A DNA stretch of 9,205 bases from an uncultured Pyrinomonas sp. (GTDB taxonomy: Bacteria; Acidobacteriota; Blastocatellia; Pyrinomonadales; Pyrinomonadaceae). The translations under genes were made by a program, and so were the position numbers. The stretch covers positions 1 to 9,205 of the forward strand of contig CAKZOF010000164.1 of assembly GCA_937135995.1 (NCBI GenBank). Reading direction: 5' to 3'. The notes under the pieces were generated by a model, which worked only from the letters and a program-made list of their open reading frames with translations, did not search any database and was not told the DNA's origin. Each line of letters opens with the position of its first letter. Within the stretch, counting starts at the first letter, position 1. This document shows positions 5,745-9,205 of this stretch, piece by piece.

Positions 5745-7196
5745 ATGAAGGTCAAATGTTACCGCGCCGCGACGATGCGCGAGGCGCTTGAACAGATCAA
5801 AAACGAACTCGGCGAAGAAGCGCTGGTGCTCGACACTCGCCGCGTGCGTGCAGGCAGGTGGTTCGGATTCGGCGGACGCGAACTCATCGAAGTGCGCGTC
5901 GCCGAGCCTTGCGCCAGTAGCACGGTGGCGCGAAACGCGCGTGATGATAAGAAGAAACAGCACTACGTCGAGTGTCAGGGCTTGAAGCTGTTGGATGATA
6001 GCCCCGCCACGCCGAGCGGCGCGCAGGTCGAAGAGCGCGTCGCGCCGCGTCGCGAAATCAAGTCCGCGTCGAAACGCGTCCCGTTCGGCACAGATGCACG
6101 TTCCGGGCCGGGCGGCGAAGCTCTTGCCGCTGAGCCTACTGCGCGCAAGTCAATGTGCACGCTCGACCGTGACTCGTTGAGTGATGAGCGCCTCGGTGCC
6201 GACGATGGAGCGCGCGCGCAGAGCGGTTTTGCGCGTACTGCGTTGACGGCGGAACTGGAACGTTTGCGGGCCGAGTTGCGCGAAGTCAAATTCGCGCTCG
6301 GCGCTTTCACCACGCACGCCGCCGCCGCGCCAGCGTTCGACAAAGAAATGACCGCTGCGCTGGAAGCCGATCCCGAACTGTTCGACTCGCCATTTTACGA
6401 AGCTTATCTAGACCTGACGGCCGCCGGTCTCGCCCCAGATCACGCGCGCCGCGCGCTACGCACGGCGCTCGCGCTGAATCTCGCCGAGGCTTGCGCCGAC
6501 GCCAGATCGCTCGCGCGCGTGGCGCTCGTCCGGGCGCTCGGCACGTTGGTTCAGTTCGCGCCGGATCCGCTCGCCACCGAGAACGCCGATTCCACTCCGA
6601 CGCTTGCTTTCATCGGCCCAACCGGCGTCGGCAAAACGACGACCATCGCCAAGTTGGCCGCGCGCGTCGCGCTGCGTGCTCGTCGCCGGGTGGAGCTGAT
6701 CACGCTCGACACCTATCGCATCGCAGCCATCGAGCAACTGAAGACCTACGCCGAGATCATCGGCGCGGGATTTCACGTCGCGCGCTCGATGGTTGAACTC
6801 GATGCGTTGATCTGTCGGCACGCGACCGAGGCCGTTTGCCTCATCGACACCATCGGGCGCAGCCCACACGATCTGGCCGATCAGATGGAACTGGCCGATT
6901 ACCTGCGCGGCAACAGCGCGATCACCAAGTGCCTCGTGTTGCAAGCGACTATGCATCCGATCGATGCGCTCGCAGCAGCCCGCAAGTTCGCTCTCTTCGG
7001 CAGCGACCGACTGGCGATAACCAAGCTGGATGAAACGTCGCGCCCTGGCGCCGCCGTCACCATCGCCGCTGAAGCGGCTCTTCCGCTCACCTATTTGTGC
7101 GCCGGTCAGCGCGTTCCCGAAGATCTCGAGCAAGCTCAGGCCGAATCGTTCGCCACGCGCGTCCTGCGCGGCGAATTCACGCGGGAGGCGAAATGA
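5745..7196 (+). CDS. flhF: Flagellar biosynthesis SRP-like GTPase FlhF
   Basis: FlhF is the third SRP-type GTPase and sets where the flagellum is built at the membrane. From the ATG at 5745 it has 483 residues. Residues 1-65 are the FlhF N-terminal B region (MKVKCYRAATMREALEQIK), followed by a long low-complexity linker (about 66-165, rich in R, A, S) and the NG GTPase domain. GTPase motifs: GPTGVGKT (291-298), DTYRIAAIEQLKTYAE from 322, DTIGRS from 368 and TKLDE from 426. DTIGRS has isoleucine where DTAGRS is usual. ATG 5745 gives the normal MKVK start of the family; ATG 5718, four bases after the flhA stop, would add nine residues and cannot be excluded. Neither start has a strong ribosome binding site. 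The stop overlaps the flhG start (ATGA), implying translational coupling with its regulator. Confidence 0.95.
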   Translation: MKVKCYRAATMREALEQIKNELGEEALVLDTRRVRAGRWFGFGGRELIEVRVAEPCASSTVARNARDDKKKQHYVECQGLKLLDDSPATPSGAQVEERVAPRREIKSASKRVPFGTDARSGPGGEALAAEPTARKSMCTLDRDSLSDERLGADDGARAQSGFARTALTAELERLRAELREVKFALGAFTTHAAAAPAFDKEMTAALEADPELFDSPFYEAYLDLTAAGLAPDHARRALRTALALNLAEACADARSLARVALVRALGTLVQFAPDPLATENADSTPTLAFIGPTGVGKTTTIAKLAARVALRARRRVELITLDTYRIAAIEQLKTYAEIIGAGFHVARSMVELDALICRHATEAVCLIDTIGRSPHDLADQMELADYLRGNSAITKCLVLQATMHPIDALAAARKFALFGSDRLAITKLDETSRPGAAVTIAAEAALPLTYLCAGQRVPEDLEQAQAESFATRVLRGEFTREAK

Positions 7197-8092
7197 AGGA
7201 TCAAGCTTCGACTCTGCGCCTGCTTTCAGCGCTGCGGGCGCAGGGGCTTGCGGAGGAGCGGATCGAAAAGATGAGCCAGCAACACACAGGAGCCTATGCC
7301 GTCGCCGTCACCGGCGGCAAAGGCGGCGTCGGCAAATCCAACGTCGCCGTCAACCTCGCGCTGGCGCTCGCTGCGCTTGGTCGGCGAATCACGCTGCTCG
7401 ATGCCGATCTCGCCTTGGCCAACGCCGACGTACTCTGCGGGCTCAACCTGCGCTGCCATCTCGGCCACGTGCTGGCGGGCGAGCGCGCGTTGGAAGACGT
7501 GGTGGCCGAAGTCGCGCCAAACGTTCGTTTGATCCCAGGCGGCAGCGGGTTAGACGAGTTGGCCGATCTCGGACGCGCGCAAGTGGCGCGTCTGCTGGCG
7601 GAGTTGCGCGCCATGGAGGCGCGGTCCGATTACATGGTTGTCGACACGCCTGCTGGCATCGCGAGCAACGTCATCGGTCTGCTGTGCGCGGCCAATGAAG
7701 TCGTCATCGTCACCACGCCGGAGCCGACCGCAGTGGTCGATGCCTATGCCACGCTCAAGGTGCTCAATAAGCACGCGCCTGACAAACCGGTCTGGATCGT
7801 CGTCAATGACACGGTCGGCGTCGGCGATGCCGAAAGGATCTACCGCCAACTGCGCGCTGCGTCGGATCAGTTCTTGCGCCACCGCGTCGAATTGCTCGGC
7901 GGCGTGCCGCACGATCCGGAGTTGGTGGAAGCCGTTTGCGCGCAAACTCCCGTGGTCGATTACGCTCCCGAATCGCCTTCGAGCCGTGCCTTTCGTTTGA
8001 TCGCCAAACGGCTGGACCAGCGACGCGCCGCTTGTCTGTTCGACCGCGCGCCCGATTTCTGGCAGTCGTTCATCGAAAGGGCCGGTGGTTAA
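7193..8092 (+). CDS. flhG: Flagellar number regulator FlhG (FleN/YlxH), MinD-like ATPase
   Basis: FlhG is a MinD/ParA-type ATPase that limits flagellar number and stimulates the GTPase of FlhF. The product is 299 residues. The N-terminus MKDQASTLRLL carries the DQAxxLR motif (residues 3-9), which is known to activate FlhF in this family. The deviant Walker A is GGKGGVGKS (41-49), Walker A' is LLDADL (68-73) and the switch II/Walker B region is VVDTPAGI (149-156). The C-terminal end FWQSFIERAGG could be part of the amphipathic membrane helix usual in MinD-like proteins, but this is weak. The start ATG at 7193 overlaps the flhF stop and is preceded by GGGAGG (7183-7188). In pseudomonads the homologue FleN also restrains the sigma-54 activator FleQ, which would fit the sigma-54 sites here, but no such activator is encoded in the window. 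Confidence 0.95.
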   Translation: MKDQASTLRLLSALRAQGLAEERIEKMSQQHTGAYAVAVTGGKGGVGKSNVAVNLALALAALGRRITLLDADLALANADVLCGLNLRCHLGHVLAGERALEDVVAEVAPNVRLIPGGSGLDELADLGRAQVARLLAELRAMEARSDYMVVDTPAGIASNVIGLLCAANEVVIVTTPEPTAVVDAYATLKVLNKHAPDKPVWIVVNDTVGVGDAERIYRQLRAASDQFLRHRVELLGGVPHDPELVEAVCAQTPVVDYAPESPSSRAFRLIAKRLDQRRAACLFDRAPDFWQSFIERAGG

Positions 8093-8148
8093 GTCGCCTG
8101 CCATGACCGTCACCATCACGCGAAAGCCATCATCCACTGTGAGGCGCC

Positions 8149-8169
8149 TCGACGCGGGTTGCGCGTCGA
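8149..8169 (+). repeat. Hairpin just upstream of the fliA start
   Basis: TCGACGCG (8149-8156) and CGCGTCGA (8162-8169) form a perfect 8-bp stem with loop GGTTG. A 10-bp palindrome GAGGCGCCTC (8141-8150) abuts it. The stem ends 14 bases before the ATG at 8184 and 8 bases before the GAGG ribosome-binding candidate (8178-8181), in the 91-base gap after flhG. It could tune fliA translation or mRNA processing. Confidence 0.55.
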
Positions 8170-8183
8170 AGTCATGCGAGGCA

Positions 8184-8885
8184 ATGAAGGTCGATCGCAC
8201 CGCATTGATCGAATCGCATTTGGCGCAGGTCAAATTCATCGCCGAGCGCTTGGCTGCCAAACTGCCGCCATCGGTGCATGCCGATGATCTCATCGGCGCG
8301 GGCGTCATGGGGTTGCTCGACGCGGCGGAGAAATTCGACCCGTCGCGCGGCGTCCTGTTTAAGACCTACGCCGAAGCGCGCGTGCGTGGCGCGATGCTCG
8401 ATCACCTGCGCGAGATGGATTGGGCACCGCGCGCGCTGCGGCAACGGGCGCGGCAGGTAGAAGCCGCCTACCGCGAGATCGAGCAGGAGCGCGGCCGCTC
8501 GGCGACCGAAGAAGAGGTCGCTGCCGCCTTGAACATTTCGCTCGGAGAGTTACACGAGCTTTTCTCCGAGTTGCGCACGTTGAACATCACCGATGCTCAA
8601 AGCAAAGACGAGCGATCGCGCGCCGTTCGTTCCGAAGAGGCTTTCGATCCGCTCGACGAGTATCAACGACGGGAAGCGCAGCAACAACTGGCCGCCGCGA
8701 TCGAGCGTCTGCCGCTGCGCGAGCGACAGGTCATTGCCCTTTACTATCTCGAAGAACTGACGATGAAAGAGATCGGCACGGTGCTCGGCGTAACGGAATC
8801 GCGCGTCTCACAGATCCACACGCAAGCCGTGCTACGCCTGCGCGCTATGCTCGATCCAGTGCGCGACGTGTTCGCCGCCATCTGA
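8184..8885 (+). CDS. fliA: Flagellar RNA polymerase sigma factor FliA (sigma-28)
   Basis: FliA directs RNA polymerase to late flagellar and chemotaxis promoters. From the ATG at 8184 it has 233 residues, near the family norm of about 240. Region 2 spans DDLIGAGVMGLLDAAEKFDP to FKTYAEARVRGAMLDHLREMDW, with the FliA/WhiG-type RGAMLD-LR-MDW core. Region 3 includes SATEEEVAAALNIS. Region 4 is the helix-turn-helix segment LPLRERQVIALYYL to LTMKEIGTVLGVTESRVSQIH. In-frame starts at GTG 8085 and ATG 8103 would add 33 or 27 residues lacking any family resemblance and crossing a hairpin, so ATG 8184 is preferred, although its GAGG (8178-8181) is only 2 bases away. Two strong FliA-type promoters occur elsewhere in the window. 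An anti-sigma factor gene flgM is not seen. Confidence 0.95.
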   Translation: MKVDRTALIESHLAQVKFIAERLAAKLPPSVHADDLIGAGVMGLLDAAEKFDPSRGVLFKTYAEARVRGAMLDHLREMDWAPRALRQRARQVEAAYREIEQERGRSATEEEVAAALNISLGELHELFSELRTLNITDAQSKDERSRAVRSEEAFDPLDEYQRREAQQQLAAAIERLPLRERQVIALYYLEELTMKEIGTVLGVTESRVSQIHTQAVLRLRAMLDPVRDVFAAI

Positions 8886-8891
8886 AGGGTT

Positions 8892-9205
8892 ATGCAGTCG
8901 AACGAAATAGTCACCAAAGAAGAGATGAGCGCGTTGCTCGGCGCCGGGCCCGAGCCAGCGACCGAGAAACGCCACCGCGTCGTTCCATACAACTTCCGTC
9001 GTCCGGATCGCCTCTCCAAAGAGCAGGTGCGCTCGCTTTATCTCCTGCATGACCTTTTTTGCAACAGCTTGTCATCGAGCGTGCCGGTCTTCTTGCGAAC
9101 CATCTCGGAAGTCACGCTGCTCTCAGTCGAACAGCAGGCTTACGTCGAATATCTTTACGGTCTACCCGATCCGACGGCGATCTTCACCCTCTCGATGCAG
9201 CCGTT
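8892..9205 (+). CDS. fliM: Flagellar motor switch protein FliM, N-terminal part (runs off window)
   Basis: FliM forms the flagellar C-ring and binds phosphorylated CheY through its N-terminal peptide. About 104 residues are visible before the window ends, roughly a third of a usual FliM. The start region reads EIVTKEEMSALLGAG, corresponding to the family's LSQxEIDALL CheY-binding segment, with T-K-E-E-M replacing the usual S-Q-x-E-I. It is followed by YNFRRPDRLSKEQVRSLYLLH and the stretch SSSVPVFLRTISEVTLLSVEQQAYVEYLYGLPDPT, which are strongly FliM-like. The ATG at 8892 lies 6 bases after the fliA stop and has AAGGG at 8885-8889, spaced closely. fliN is expected next. The cheY-like protein encoded at 1943-2323 is a possible ligand, but this is inference. 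Confidence 0.92.
   Translation, partial: MQSNEIVTKEEMSALLGAGPEPATEKRHRVVPYNFRRPDRLSKEQVRSLYLLHDLFCNSLSSSVPVFLRTISEVTLLSVEQQAYVEYLYGLPDPTAIFTLSMQP

Noticed and set aside
1..9205. tRNA, rRNA, CRISPR array, insertion sequence or phage genes
   Set aside because: No cloverleaf pattern, spaced repeats, transposase-like or phage-like products were seen on either strand.

Overview
The window holds two unrelated pieces of DNA joined at about position 633-660. The left piece (1 to about 640) is extremely GC-rich: 43 of 60 bases are G or C in 1-60, and 52 of 60 in 361-420. It carries the 3' end of a peptide deformylase gene and the start of a COQ9-family ubiquinone gene, a combination that suggests an alphaproteobacterium. 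The right piece (about 655 to 9205) is less GC-rich (36 of 60 in 1261-1320) and is a flagellar/chemotaxis locus from a different bacterium. Its phylum cannot be fixed from the sequence. Acidobacteriota or another phylum whose flagellar genes are under sigma-54 control is possible, but that is an inference. At the seam two genes, COQ9 on + and flgB on -, run head-on into each other and both lack their C-termini. No mobile element is visible. A chimeric contig or amplification chimera is the simplest explanation.

Layout of the right piece: flgB (minus, N-terminus only); a divergent promoter region (819-1070); a coiled-coil/GAF protein and a single-domain CheY-like receiver (plus); a short convergent intergenic stretch with a hairpin (2324-2491); an HDOD protein (minus); a second divergent promoter region (3332-3637); and then a tight plus-strand operon flhA-flhF-flhG-fliA-fliM, with fliM cut by the window end.

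The most informative result is regulatory. Each of the two divergent regions has one sigma-54-type (-24/-12) site facing structural or export genes (flgB; flhA-flhF-flhG-fliA-fliM) and one sigma-28/FliA-type site facing accessory signalling genes (GAF-cheY; HDOD). The sigma-28 gene, fliA, lies inside the operon with the sigma-54 site. The window therefore appears to contain a self-consistent middle-to-late flagellar cascade: sigma-54 switches on export/basal-body genes and fliA, and FliA then switches on the GAF-CheY pair and the HDOD protein. That would make the two signalling units late flagellar genes with probable roles in motility. This is inferred from promoter motifs and has not been tested.

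FlhA (export gate), FlhF/FlhG (GTPase/ATPase pair setting flagellar position and number), FliA (sigma-28) and FliM (switch/C-ring) are ordinary members of their families with clear motifs. The GAF protein and HDOD protein have no precise known function.
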